NCBI GenBank assembly: GCA_050246595.1
Contig: JBFWVT010000001.1
Coordinates: 1 to 64,000 of the forward strand
DNA from: DATARH01 sp050246595
Lineage (GTDB): Bacteria; Pseudomonadota; Alphaproteobacteria; ATCC43930; CGMCC-115725
Direction: 5' to 3'
Length of the DNA: 64,000 nt
Shown here: in pieces, positions 9,890-19,766 of the stretch
Layout: the number at the start of each line of letters is the position of its first letter
How positions within the stretch are numbered: the stretch's first letter is position 1
Position numbers and translations under genes: made by a program
Notes under the pieces: generated by a model
Told to the model about the DNA's origin: nothing
The model's input: only the letters and a program-made list of their open reading frames with translations
Database searches by the model: none

Positions 9890-9916
9890 GGACCGCCGGC
9901 GTCCCGCCGGCGGTCC
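9890..9916. repeat. Palindrome GGACCGCCGGCG-TCC-CGCCGGCGGTCC
   Basis: A perfect 12-bp inverted repeat (9890-9901 and 9905-9916) with a 3-base TCC loop, lying between the permease and ATPase genes. The core GGACCGCCGGC and the TCC loop recur in a longer hairpin at 42523-42559, so this is a member of a dispersed palindromic family rather than a single terminator. It has no T-run after it. As an intra-operon hairpin it could affect the relative expression of the two genes. Confidence 0.7.
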
Positions 9917-9925
9917 GGGATCAGC

Positions 9926-11542
<1,617 letters not shown>

Positions 11543-11560
11543 CTTGGACAGGACCGCCCG

Positions 11561-12934
11561 ATGGCTCCGCAGAACCGCATGATGAAGCTGATCGCGTTCC
11601 TGCAGGCGCAGAACTGCTCCAATCTGCCCGGGTCCTGGCGCCATCCGGCGACGATGCAGGATTTTCTGACGCCGGAATACTACCAGCGGATCGCGCGGAC
11701 CCTGGAGGACGGCAAGATCCAGATGGCGTTTTTTGACGACCGGCTGGCGCTGCCCGATCTCTATACCGGTCATCACGCCCCGGCGATCGGCGCCGGTGTG
11801 CGGGCGGTCAAGCTCGACCCGTCCACCGTGCTGATGACGATGGGGATGGCGACGAGCCGGCTGGGACTGGGAGTCACCTATTCGACGACCTATTACGAGC
11901 CGTTTCATGTCGCGCGGGTCTTCGCGACGATGGATCTGATGCTGAAGGGCCGCGTCGCGTGGAATGTCGTCACCTCGCTGAACAGCGCGGAGGCGGGCAA
12001 TTTCGGGTTTCGCGAGCATATGGAACACGATGCCCGCTATGACCGCGCCGACGAATTTATGGAGGTCGTGCTCGGGCACTGGAACACCTGGGAAGACGAC
12101 GCGCTGATCCTGGACAAGGAGACCGGCAGCTTCGCCGACCCCGAAAAAGTGCATCGGCTCGACCACGAGGGAACATATTTTCGGTCGCGCGGGCCGTTCA
12201 GCGTGCCGCGCTCGCCGCAGGGTCAGCCGGTCATCATCCAGGCCGGGCAGTCCGGCCGCGGCCTTGCCTTTGCCGCGAAATGGGCCGAGATCGTTTTTGT
12301 CATCTATCACGGTCTGGAGCACGGCAGGGAGCAATATGCCCTCTTCAAGGAGGCGGTCGCGGCGCAGGGGCGCGACCCCACCAGCGTCGCCGTCGCGCCG
12401 GCCTGTTATGTCTGCGTCGGCGACAGCGAGGCGGCGGCGCAGGAGAAACGCGCGGTGATCGCGGCGACTTCGCGCGAGGTCGATGCGCTGGTCCTGCTGT
12501 CCGAGGTGCTGAACTACGATTTCGCCCAGAAGCCGCTCGACCAGGCGTTCAGCGACGACGAGCTGGCCGGTCTGTCGTTTCAGGGGTTCCGCGACCGGGT
12601 TATCCGCTACTCCGGCAAAAAGAACCCGACCGTGCGCGATTTTATCGATGTCTCCGGCCGCGGCACGGTCAAGGAGCACGTCATGTTCTGCGGCAACCCG
12701 AAACAGGTCGCCGACCAGATGGAGGAATGGTTCACCGCGCCGGCCTGCGACGGGTTTGTGCTGGCGGCGACAAACATGCCGGGCCTTTACGACGATGTGG
12801 TGCGGCTGCTGGTGCCGGAATTGCAGCGGCGCGGTCTGTTCCAGAAGGAGTATGCCGGCCCGACCTTGCGCGACAATCTCGGTCTGCCGATCCCGCGCGC
12901 CGCCGACTGGCACAGAGCGCAGCGCCGGCTCTGA
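11561..12934 (+). CDS. LLM-class flavin-dependent monooxygenase (NtaA/SnaA/DszA family)
   Basis: A 457-residue bacterial-luciferase-fold monooxygenase. Family marks include LIAFLQAQNCSNLPGSWRHP at the start, FFDDRLALPD, the long block GRVAWNVVTSLNSAEAGNFG, HEGTYFRSRGPFSVPRSPQG and IIQAGQSGRG. These are the signatures of the NtaA/DszA/DmoA group, which uses FMNH2 from a separate reductase to oxidise chelators, sulfur compounds or similar molecules. It is the last gene of the asd-side plus-strand block, 18 bases after the peptide-type ATPase, and converges with the LysR gene 10 bases later. No reductase gene is seen nearby. Confidence 0.92.
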   Translation: MAPQNRMMKLIAFLQAQNCSNLPGSWRHPATMQDFLTPEYYQRIARTLEDGKIQMAFFDDRLALPDLYTGHHAPAIGAGVRAVKLDPSTVLMTMGMATSRLGLGVTYSTTYYEPFHVARVFATMDLMLKGRVAWNVVTSLNSAEAGNFGFREHMEHDARYDRADEFMEVVLGHWNTWEDDALILDKETGSFADPEKVHRLDHEGTYFRSRGPFSVPRSPQGQPVIIQAGQSGRGLAFAAKWAEIVFVIYHGLEHGREQYALFKEAVAAQGRDPTSVAVAPACYVCVGDSEAAAQEKRAVIAATSREVDALVLLSEVLNYDFAQKPLDQAFSDDELAGLSFQGFRDRVIRYSGKKNPTVRDFIDVSGRGTVKEHVMFCGNPKQVADQMEEWFTAPACDGFVLAATNMPGLYDDVVRLLVPELQRRGLFQKEYAGPTLRDNLGLPIPRAADWHRAQRRL

Positions 12935-12944
12935 CCGCTGCCGC

Positions 12945-13841
12945 TCAACCAATGCCGGCGAGGCGATCGCGTTCGTTTCTGAACAGCGATTGGACCCACT
13001 CCATAATGGCTCGCACGCAGGCGGCATGCCGCAGGTCGCGATGGACGATCAGCCAATACTCGCAGGAGGTTTCGGGTATCGGCGGGGCAACACGTTCGAG
13101 CAGCGGGTCATCGTCCGCGATAAAGCACGGGAGGATGCCGCGCCCCGCCCCGGCGCGGATCGCCGTGAGGTGCATCGGCATGTCGGAGGCACGCAGCGCG
13201 ACCGAAGCGCCTGTCTCGCGGACACGCTGCTCGACCCAGCGGGGCATCGGAAAGTGCCCCTGCTCCTCCGGGTAGGTGACCCAATCACGCGCCTCGGTGC
13301 CGATTCGGCGATATATGGCACCCGCGAATACACCCAATTTGGAGATGTACAGGTCGCCGCTCTCCGGCGGGTAATGCCGAACGGCAAGATCAGCCTCGCG
13401 GCGGGCAAGATTCGCAGTCTGGAAGGTCTCGACAAGCTCAAGGGTAATTCCGGCCGGCGGCGGGTTTCCCGACGCGTTGCCGACATGGCACGTTAGAAAC
13501 GCTGCGGCCCATTCGCCGACCGATATCCGCACCGTGCCGCTCAGTACGGGTGACGCGGCCGCGCGATGCCGTTCGAGCGACAGGGCCGCGTTCTCCAACT
13601 GCTCGGCGACGGGCATCAGGGCCGCGCCCGCCTCGTTGAGCCGCAATCCCTCGGGCAGCCGATCGAACAGGGTTGGTCCGCCGAACGTCGCCTCGAAGGC
13701 GGCAATACGCCGGCCAACCGTCGGCTGGCTGATGCCGAGGGTGCGACCGGCGGCCCGGAGGGAGCCGTGCCGCGCGACCGCGAGAAAGATGCGGGCGTCG
13801 TTCCAATCAAGCAGGCCGGAGCCGTTAGCGCCGTTCATCAT
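12945..13841 (-). CDS. LysR family transcriptional regulator
   Basis: A 298-residue LysR-type regulator. The N-terminal winged helix-turn-helix (about residues 11-70) shows WNDARIFLAVARHGSLRAAGRTLGISQPTVGRRI, and the rest is the periplasmic-binding-like effector domain. ATG-ATG at 13841 and 13838 gives two possible starts. It is divergent from the DUF1127/cupin pair, with 100 bases between start codons, and its own start codon overlaps one arm of the palindrome TGATACACT/AGTGTATCA. That layout is the usual one for a LysR protein that controls the opposite genes and represses itself. Confidence 0.92.
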   Translation of the reverse strand: MMNGANGSGLLDWNDARIFLAVARHGSLRAAGRTLGISQPTVGRRIAAFEATFGGPTLFDRLPEGLRLNEAGAALMPVAEQLENAALSLERHRAAASPVLSGTVRISVGEWAAAFLTCHVGNASGNPPPAGITLELVETFQTANLARREADLAVRHYPPESGDLYISKLGVFAGAIYRRIGTEARDWVTYPEEQGHFPMPRWVEQRVRETGASVALRASDMPMHLTAIRAGAGRGILPCFIADDDPLLERVAPPIPETSCEYWLIVHRDLRHAACVRAIMEWVQSLFRNERDRLAGIG

Positions 13842-13901
13842 GATACACTCACGTATCGGTATGTCTCGAAAATGGGCAATATCCGATTTTCAAGTGTATC
13901 A
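13841..13901. promoter_or_regulatory. Inverted repeat TGATACACT / AGTGTATCA, candidate LysR operator
   Basis: A perfect 9-bp inverted repeat, with arms at 13841-13849 and 13893-13901, lies between the divergent LysR and DUF1127/cupin genes in an AT-richer stretch. The centre-to-centre distance is 52 bp, about five helical turns, so dimers on each arm would face the same side. The left arm covers the LysR start codon. The nearer T-N11-A type box of LysR regulators is not obvious, so the link to this LysR protein is inferred from position. Confidence 0.55.
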
Positions 13902-13941
13902 CTAAATTGGTGTGACAGCAACCTTTCTCCTGGAGGCCGTC

Positions 13942-14223
13942 ATGCACACAACAACCATTCGCTCGGCGTACTCGCTCGGAATTTTCGACGACAGGACGCC
14001 GTCGCACTGGCGCACCCGTCTCCGCTCAATTTTGGTCGGAAGCTGGTTCAGGAAGACCGATGAATCGAAGCACGAGGGCCTGTACCGACTCGACGGTCGG
14101 CTGCTCGCCGATGTCGGGCTGTATTGCGAGCACGGCATTCACAATCCCCAGAACCGGACCGACCCCCAACGGACGTCGCCGGTTCCGGTTGCCTTGCTGG
14201 CGATATGGATGCCTCCGATTTAG
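13942..14223 (+). CDS. Small DUF1127-like protein
   Basis: A 93-residue protein whose middle part, HEGLYRLDGRLLADVGL, matches the L-x-x-L-D-D-R-x-L-x-D-I-G-L core of DUF1127 (YjiS-like) proteins. The N-terminal 30 residues (HTTTIRSAYSLGIFDDR) and the Pro-rich tail are not recognised. The ATG at 13942 has GGAGG six bases ahead. DUF1127 proteins are small Arg-rich proteins, some linked to RNA turnover and phosphate or carbon metabolism in alphaproteobacteria. It lies 13 bases before a cupin gene and opposite a LysR gene, so those two are probably its transcript partner and regulator. Confidence 0.65.
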   Translation: MHTTTIRSAYSLGIFDDRTPSHWRTRLRSILVGSWFRKTDESKHEGLYRLDGRLLADVGLYCEHGIHNPQNRTDPQRTSPVPVALLAIWMPPI

Positions 14224-14236
14224 ATGAAGGAGAAGA

Positions 14237-14644
14237 ATGATGCTGACGATCACCGACCTGAACGCCGAATTCGCGAAGCTTAATATGATGCGAGGCCGGA
14301 CGCCGCAGACGACGGCAGCGGAGCGAGAGGAAAACCGCGCTCTGGCGCGCCTCATGCCATACCGGGACGGCATGATTTTTATCGCCAAGTTTGCCGGCAG
14401 CGGGGTATGGGAGCGGCATCCGAAAGGCGATGAGATCGTTCAGATCATCGACGGAACGGCCATGCTGCACGTTATCAGCGACGGTCGTCCGGAGGCTTTC
14501 ACCCTGAGTGCCGGGGCCTTCGTTGTCATTCCCCAGGGAGCGTGGCATCGCTTCGAGTCGGCGGACGGCGTGAGTTTGATGACAGCGACTCCCCAGCCTT
14601 CGGAGTTCACCACCGAGGATGATCCCTCTCGCCTCGGACCCTGA
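14237..14644 (+). CDS. Cupin domain protein
   Basis: A 135-residue single-domain cupin. Motif 1 is WERHPKGDEIVQIIDGTAMLHV (G-x-H-x5-E-like, with H and D/E ligands) and motif 2 is PQGAWHRFESADGVSL (P-x-G-x2-H). The barrel probably binds one metal ion. An AGGAGA site precedes ATG-ATG at 14237. It follows the DUF1127-like gene by 13 bases. Single cupins of this kind serve as sensors, epimerases or dioxygenases, and nothing here selects between them. Downstream, 201 bases separate it from the FAD-Rieske gene. Confidence 0.85.
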   Translation: MMLTITDLNAEFAKLNMMRGRTPQTTAAEREENRALARLMPYRDGMIFIAKFAGSGVWERHPKGDEIVQIIDGTAMLHVISDGRPEAFTLSAGAFVVIPQGAWHRFESADGVSLMTATPQPSEFTTEDDPSRLGP

Positions 14645-14845
14645 ACTCCCTCAATCCGCCGCTGCCCGGCCTCTGCGGCACCGAAATCTTGGCGGATGCT
14701 TCGCGGCCGGGAGGGCGGCGGGATTACTGGCGAGCTGATGTCCGGTTTCGGCGCATAGCCGTCGACGGTCGGGCGGACGGCAAGCGGTACGGGAACGTTC
14801 GGGCGCCTGCGGCGATTGGAGGAGGACACCACCGAGGATCAGCCA

Positions 14846-16369
14846 ATGAATGTCGACGACGAGCGCAGCAGATCGTGCTGGATGGAGAGCGCTCCAACCA
14901 TCGCAGCCTCGCCGCTCGACGGCGATCAGCGCTGCGATGTCGTCGTGATCGGAGCCGGGATCGCCGGGCTGTCGATCGCTTATGAACTCAGCCGGTTCGG
15001 CCGTGCCGTCATCGTCATCGATCGGGGCGCCATCGGTCGCGGCATGACGGCGCGGACGACCGCTCACCTCGCGACGGAGCTGGATGATTTCTACTCGGAG
15101 CTGATCCGGGTGCGCGGCGAGGACGAGGCGCGGCTCTATTATGACAGCCAGGTGGCCGCCGTGAACCGCATCGAGGCGATCTGCCGCGACGAAGAGATCG
15201 ACGCCGATTTTGCCCGGATCGACGGTTTTCTGTTCGCGGCCCTGCTGGAGGATCGCGCCGCTCTGCGGGAGGAGTACGAAGCCTGCCGCAAGATCGGCGT
15301 CGATGTCGAATGGGCCGGGCGCGCGCCGGTCCCCGGCATCGATACCGGCGCGGCGCTGCGCTTTCCCGATCAGGGCCGGTTTCACCCGCTCAAGTATCTG
15401 GCCGGGCTTGCCCGAGCCATCGTCGCGCGCGGCGGCCGGCTGTACCGCGATACGGCGTATCTGACCCACGCTGAGACCAATGCGGGGGTCGAAATCACGA
15501 CGGAACGCGGCACAATCCGGGCGGGCGCGGCGGTGTTCGCGACCAATTCCCCGGTCAACAACAGAGTGACACTCCATACCAAGCAGCTGCCGGACCGGAC
15601 CTACGCAATTGCCGGGCGCGTGCCCAAGGGATCGGTGCCCGACGCTCTCGTCTGGGATACGCTCGACGCCTACCATTATGTTCGCATCCAGCCGGTCAAC
15701 AACCGCGAGGACCTGATTATCGTCGGCGGCGAGGATCACCATACCGGCCAGGCCTTCGACATGGAGCGGCGCCTCGCCAGCCTGGAGTTGTGGACGCGCG
15801 ACCGCTATCCCGGTTTCACCTCGGCCGACTACCGCTGGTCGGGTCAGGTCATGGAGCCGATCGACTTCATGCCGTTCTCGGGGCGCAACCCCGGAAGCCG
15901 GAACATCTACATCCATACCGGCGATTCCGGCGAGGGAATCACAAACGCGGTGGCCGGCAGCCTGACAATACTGCCGCTCATCATCGGCGAGGACAGCCGG
16001 TACGCACCGGTGCTCGATCCCGGTCGAAAATCGTTCGCCAGCGCCGCGTCGCTGTCGCAGTTCGCGCACGGCCAGATCGGGGCTGTCCGGCATCTGGCCG
16101 AGCATATCGGTCCGGCCGAAATCGGGTCGGTTGACGAGATCGCGCCGGGCGAGGGGGCCGTCATGCGGTCGGGCATGACCAAGGTGGCGTGCTACAAAAG
16201 CGAGAACGGCACGATCATCCGGCGTTCGGCGGCGTGCACGCATGTGGGGTGCGTGGTGCACTGGAACCCGTTCGAGAAATGCTGGGACTGCCCCTGCCAC
16301 GGCTCGCAGTTCGCGCCCGGCGGACAGGTCCTCAACGGGCCGGCGGTGACGCCGCTGTCGGAAGTCTGA
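14846..16369 (+). CDS. FAD-dependent oxidoreductase fused to a C-terminal Rieske [2Fe-2S] domain
   Basis: A 507-residue two-part enzyme. Residues of about 25-385 form a D-amino-acid-oxidase-like FAD domain: dinucleotide loop VVIGAGIAGLSIAYEL and GDSGEGITNAVAG near its end. Residues of about 420-507 form a Rieske domain with CTHVGC and CPCHGSQF, giving the two Cys and two His cluster ligands. The same layout is known in YhfW-like proteins, where electrons could pass between FAD and the iron-sulfur cluster; the substrate is unknown. The ATG at 14846 is the first; a TTG ten codons upstream, 14816, is an alternative. It converges with the PncC-fusion gene over 59 bases. Confidence 0.88.
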   Translation: MNVDDERSRSCWMESAPTIAASPLDGDQRCDVVVIGAGIAGLSIAYELSRFGRAVIVIDRGAIGRGMTARTTAHLATELDDFYSELIRVRGEDEARLYYDSQVAAVNRIEAICRDEEIDADFARIDGFLFAALLEDRAALREEYEACRKIGVDVEWAGRAPVPGIDTGAALRFPDQGRFHPLKYLAGLARAIVARGGRLYRDTAYLTHAETNAGVEITTERGTIRAGAAVFATNSPVNNRVTLHTKQLPDRTYAIAGRVPKGSVPDALVWDTLDAYHYVRIQPVNNREDLIIVGGEDHHTGQAFDMERRLASLELWTRDRYPGFTSADYRWSGQVMEPIDFMPFSGRNPGSRNIYIHTGDSGEGITNAVAGSLTILPLIIGEDSRYAPVLDPGRKSFASAASLSQFAHGQIGAVRHLAEHIGPAEIGSVDEIAPGEGAVMRSGMTKVACYKSENGTIIRRSAACTHVGCVVHWNPFEKCWDCPCHGSQFAPGGQVLNGPAVTPLSEV

Positions 16370-16428
16370 CGCCTCGACCCCGAAGCGGCGGTTGCGGAGC
16401 AAGACCCTGCACTTGACGGTGGGGCGCG

Positions 16429-17592
16429 CTATGGACTGCCGGCGGCGCGAGCGCGGATCTCGGAGGAGGAGATGTCGACGCGGAAACGGTGCTCGGGGAT
16501 TTCGGTAAAGAGATCGGCATAGCGCCGCGGCACCGGGATGTCGGCGAGCGCGCGGACGCGCCCCGCCGGATCGATGCGCACAGCCACCAGAAAACTGCCC
16601 CCGGAACCGGCGATCTCCTCAAGCGCCCGGTGCATCAGCGCTTCGTCGCCGTCATAATATTTCGGCCCGAACAGCCGCTCCGCCGTATCGATGCCGATGA
16701 CAAAAATCGTCCCCGGAAACAGGCGCGATTTTTCGACAAAGGTCGGCGCTCGCGTAAGCTCGACCGGGGCCTTCCAGGCGAATTGGGCGAGCCGGCGGCG
16801 CACTGCCTCGCCCGCCAGCGGCGGCTTGTCGACATTTGTGACGGAGATTTCAAACGCCACGGGAAGCTGTCTGAACTCTTCGGCGACCCGCGCCAGCAGG
16901 ACGTGTCCCTCGTGCATCGGATTGAAAGACCCCGGGAACAGCACGGACGGAGGCGGCGCCGACAGCGTCATTTCGCCGTCGGGCTGGACGGTGACGCGAG
17001 CGAGTTCGCCGGCCAGCAGCCGATCGATCGCATCGCCGGAGGCGGCGGCCGTCTCGGCGTAATGCTCGTCCGGGTCGAGCAGGCTGCGCGGCGACGGCGC
17101 GGCGACCCCGCAGGCGCGGGCCAGCCACAGGACGATCGCGCGCGACACAAGGTCTTCCTCGGCGGCACGATCGCGCCTTCCCTTGGCCAGCACGCAGGTG
17201 CAGTGCGCGATGCCGGCGGCGCCGGCGAAGGCGATGTGAAAGCGATGCTCGCCTCGGCGCGGGCGATCGCTGACCAGCGCCGCGGTTGCGCCGAGACCGA
17301 CCGGATCGGCGCCGGCCGGCGCCAGCCCAGCGGCGCGCGCCCGCGCGCTCCGCGCCATCGCGATCGCGGTGTCGGCGCTGCACGCCTGCGCCGGCGCAAC
17401 CCCGAGAAACGAGGCCAGCGCCGTCTCGTCATAGGGAATCTGTGCCTCGATCAGCAGCCGCGAGCCGCCGGGGATGCGCAGCAACTCGCCGATCGCGCCG
17501 CTGCCGCCGCCGGTGATCGCCAGCACGGCCTTGCGGCCGGATGCGTGCGTTGCGGAGATCAATTGCCGCCACGCGGCGTCCGACGGGCTCAT
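16429..17592 (-). CDS. CinA-C/PncC-like domain fused to a nucleotidyltransferase (NMNAT-like) domain
   Basis: A 387-residue fusion. Residues of about 1-165 resemble the CinA C-terminal (nicotinamide-nucleotide amidase, PncC) fold: LAITGGGSGAIGELLRIPGGS, then GLGATAALVSDRPRRGEHR. Residues of about 210-387 are a HxGH nucleotidyltransferase: PGSFNPMHEGHVLLA near 216 and the C-terminal ISSSEIR motif, as in nicotinate/nicotinamide mononucleotide adenylyltransferases and pantetheine-phosphate adenylyltransferases. The two activities would be consecutive in NAD recycling: deamidation of NMN, then adenylation to the dinucleotide. The classical CinA ESCTGG serine motif is altered to AITGGGSG, so amidase activity is uncertain. 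A gap of 87 bases separates it from thrC upstream. Confidence 0.75.
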   Translation of the reverse strand: MSPSDAAWRQLISATHASGRKAVLAITGGGSGAIGELLRIPGGSRLLIEAQIPYDETALASFLGVAPAQACSADTAIAMARSARARAAGLAPAGADPVGLGATAALVSDRPRRGEHRFHIAFAGAAGIAHCTCVLAKGRRDRAAEEDLVSRAIVLWLARACGVAAPSPRSLLDPDEHYAETAAASGDAIDRLLAGELARVTVQPDGEMTLSAPPPSVLFPGSFNPMHEGHVLLARVAEEFRQLPVAFEISVTNVDKPPLAGEAVRRRLAQFAWKAPVELTRAPTFVEKSRLFPGTIFVIGIDTAERLFGPKYYDGDEALMHRALEEIAGSGGSFLVAVRIDPAGRVRALADIPVPRRYADLFTEIPEHRFRVDISSSEIRARAAGSP

Positions 17593-17679
17593 GGGGGGTG
17601 TGGTCCGAGCTGAAAAATCTCCGACGAACGGTGAAAGACAGTTCGGACGGAGTCAACAGAGTGCGGGGTGCGCCGACAA

Positions 17680-18825
17680 TCACACTCCGAGCAGTTCGGC
17701 GATTTTGTCGGTGGCCTTGAGACCGTGGCCGGTCAGGACGACGATGGTGGTTTCGTCCGGGCGGATCGCGCCGCCGCGCAGCAATTGCGAGAAGGCGGCG
17801 GCGGCGGTCGCGGCGGTCGGTTCGACAAACAGACCGAGACGGCCGAGGCTTGAGAGCGCCGGGGCGATCTCGGGTTCCGGCACCGCGACGACCGCACCGC
17901 CGGAGCGGCGGATCGCGCGCAGCACCTCGCGCGGGCGGACCGGCTTGACGGTGGCGATCCCGTCGGCGGCGGTCGGGGTGGGGGTGAATGGGACGCAATC
18001 GTCGGCACCGGCTTCCCAGGCGGCACTGAACGCGGCGCAGTTCGCGGCCTGCACGGCGAATAGGCGCGGGCAACGGTCGATCTCGCCGTTGCGTTCGAGT
18101 TCGTCGAGACCGCGTTCAAGACCCAGGATGTTGCTGCCGTAACCGGTCGGCACGAGGATGTTGTCCGGCACGCGAAAACCGAGCTGCTCCCACAGCTCGT
18201 AGGCGAGGGTCTTGGTGCCCTCGATAAAGAACGGCTGCCAATTGTGGCTGGCGTAGAAGCTTTCCCCCACCGCCTGCAATGCCGCCTCGGTCACATCCTG
18301 GCGGGTGCCGGGGATCGGGCGGAGTTCGGCGCCGGCGGCGGCGATCTGCACGATCTTGCCGCGCGGCGCGGCGGCGGGCACGTAGATGCGGCAGCGCAGC
18401 CCGGCGGCGGCGGCATAGGTCGCGAGCGACGAGCCGGCATTGCCCGATGAATCCTCGTGAATGGCCCCAGGGATCGCCTCAACCCCGACCTCGATCAGAT
18501 GGTTCAGCATGACCGCGCTGCCGCGATCCTTGAACGACCCCGTGGGCATCTGCGATTCGAGCTTGAACAGCACCGCCGCGCCGTCCCAGCGCCGTTCGAC
18601 AAGCGGCGTCCAACCCTCCCCGAGCGAGACATCAGGTTTGTCGCGCAAGGCCAGGGCGGCACGGTAGCGCCACAACGACGCCTCGCCCGTTGCGATATCG
18701 CTGCGGACCAGCCCCCGCCCCGGCGCCAGATTCAGGTGGCTGCCGCATCCGCAGCGCCATAGCGGCCGGTCCGCCGGTATCCGCGCCGCGCAGGAAGGGC
18801 ACTCGTAGATCGCCGCGATGCTCAT
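17680..18825 (-). CDS. thrC: Threonine synthase
   Basis: A 381-residue PLP enzyme converting O-phosphohomoserine to threonine. The N-terminus has a CPSC...CGCG zinc-ribbon-like stretch seen in the shorter (type II/archaeal-like) threonine synthases. The PLP lysine is in TGSFKDRG, and the phosphate-binding and substrate motif is EDSSGNAGSS. The C-terminus TGHGLKA is also typical. I chose the ATG at 18825 because it begins the zinc-ribbon sequence; an upstream in-frame extension has low-complexity residues. It diverges from the small conserved gene at 18915. Confidence 0.9.
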   Translation of the reverse strand: MSIAAIYECPSCAARIPADRPLWRCGCGSHLNLAPGRGLVRSDIATGEASLWRYRAALALRDKPDVSLGEGWTPLVERRWDGAAVLFKLESQMPTGSFKDRGSAVMLNHLIEVGVEAIPGAIHEDSSGNAGSSLATYAAAAGLRCRIYVPAAAPRGKIVQIAAAGAELRPIPGTRQDVTEAALQAVGESFYASHNWQPFFIEGTKTLAYELWEQLGFRVPDNILVPTGYGSNILGLERGLDELERNGEIDRCPRLFAVQAANCAAFSAAWEAGADDCVPFTPTPTAADGIATVKPVRPREVLRAIRRSGGAVVAVPEPEIAPALSSLGRLGLFVEPTAATAAAAFSQLLRGGAIRPDETTIVVLTGHGLKATDKIAELLGV

Positions 18826-18855
18826 CCCGGTACTCCCGACACCGCGCGCCGCCGC

Positions 18856-18881
18856 TGAACCCGGCGCGCCGCCGTCCCGTT
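18856..18881 (+). promoter_or_regulatory. Candidate EcfG-type promoter (TGAAC-N17-CGTT)
   Basis: TGAAC at 18856-18860 and CGTT at 18878-18881, 17 bases apart, lie 34 bases before the start of the small conserved gene at 18915. The general-stress sigma factor EcfG of alphaproteobacteria reads GGAAC-N16/17-CGTT, so one base of the -35 differs. The site falls inside the beginning of a possible upstream extension of thrC on the other strand, which is another reason to prefer the shorter thrC start. Confidence 0.4.
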
Positions 18882-18914
18882 GAATTGTCGAGGAAGATAT
18901 AGGAGAGCGCTGCG

Positions 18915-19286
18915 ATGGCTGGGTCAAAGATCACCACCGACCACGACGAGATCCGCAAATGGGCCGAGGCGCGCGGCGGGCGCCCGGCGGTCGTCCGCTC
19001 GACACGCGGCCAAGGACACGACAGGGGCGGACGCGACAAAGGCGGCACCGGCATCATCCGCATCGAATTTCCCGACGCGCCGAACTCGAAGCACGACGCG
19101 CTCGAAGAAATCTCGTGGAAGGAATTCTTCGAAAAATTCGACGGGTCGGACCTCGCCCTGCTGTACCAGGAGGAGACCGCGGGCGGCGAGAAGAGCAACT
19201 TCAACAAGCTGATCGGCCGCGAGACCGCCGAGGCGCGCGAGCACGGCGACAGCCACGCCAGCCGCCACCATCCGAAAAGCCGCTAG
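18915..19286 (+). CDS. Conserved hypothetical protein, charged
   Basis: A 123-residue hydrophilic protein. The first part TTDHDEIRKWAEARGGRPAVV, the middle GGTGIIRIEFPD and the block LEEISWKEFFEKFDGSDLALLYQEE look like a conserved small family that I know only as uncharacterised proteins, often mislabelled in annotation. The C-terminal NKLIGRETAE and a His/Arg tail follow. No membrane segment or signal peptide. A GGAAG/GAGAG purine stretch precedes the ATG. The candidate EcfG-type promoter just upstream would make it a stress-induced gene; no function can be given. Confidence 0.8.
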   Translation: MAGSKITTDHDEIRKWAEARGGRPAVVRSTRGQGHDRGGRDKGGTGIIRIEFPDAPNSKHDALEEISWKEFFEKFDGSDLALLYQEETAGGEKSNFNKLIGRETAEAREHGDSHASRHHPKSR

Positions 19287-19384
19287 ACCGGATACGATAC
19301 GGTGAGGCCGGAACGCAGGAGGTTTCGCCCGCGGCGGCGCCGGCGCATGATGCCGCCCATCTTGCGGCAGCACGCGCGATCGGT

Positions 19385-19756
19385 ATGCATCGGACGGCGG
19401 CAATCCTGATCCTCGGCCTAGCTGCGGCCGCCCGGCCTTGTGTCGCGGCGGACCCCGCTGCCGGCAAGGCGGTGTTCAACCGCTGCCGGATCTGCCATAC
19501 GGTCGAAGCCGGAGGGCGCGACGGGGCGGGTCCCAATCTGCACGGGCTTTTCGGGCGCAAGGCCGGCGCCGTCAAGCATTTCGCCTATTCCGCGGCGATG
19601 AGAAATTCGGGCGTCGTCTGGGATCAAACGACATTGGAAAACTATCTGCGCGACCCGAAACGGTTTATGCCGGGCACGCGAATGGCGTTCCCGGGGATCG
19701 CCGGCGACAAGGAAATCGCCGACCTGCTGGCCTATCTGCGAGAGGCGACGCGATGA
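19385..19756 (+). CDS. Class I cytochrome c, periplasmic
   Basis: A 123-residue monohaem cytochrome. It opens with a signal peptide (HRTAAILILGLAAAARPCVAA, cleaved near residue 22). The haem attachment site C-x-x-C-H is CRICH at about residue 34-38, and the distal methionine is in FMPGTRMAFPG, as in c-type cytochromes of the mitochondrial/c2 type. The C-terminal helix DKEIADLLAYLREA is also typical. It would carry electrons in the periplasm. It sits 98 bases after the charged hypothetical gene and 10 bases before folD, so folD may depend on this transcript. Confidence 0.92.
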   Translation: MHRTAAILILGLAAAARPCVAADPAAGKAVFNRCRICHTVEAGGRDGAGPNLHGLFGRKAGAVKHFAYSAAMRNSGVVWDQTTLENYLRDPKRFMPGTRMAFPGIAGDKEIADLLAYLREATR

Positions 19757-19766
19757 GCAGGGCGTC

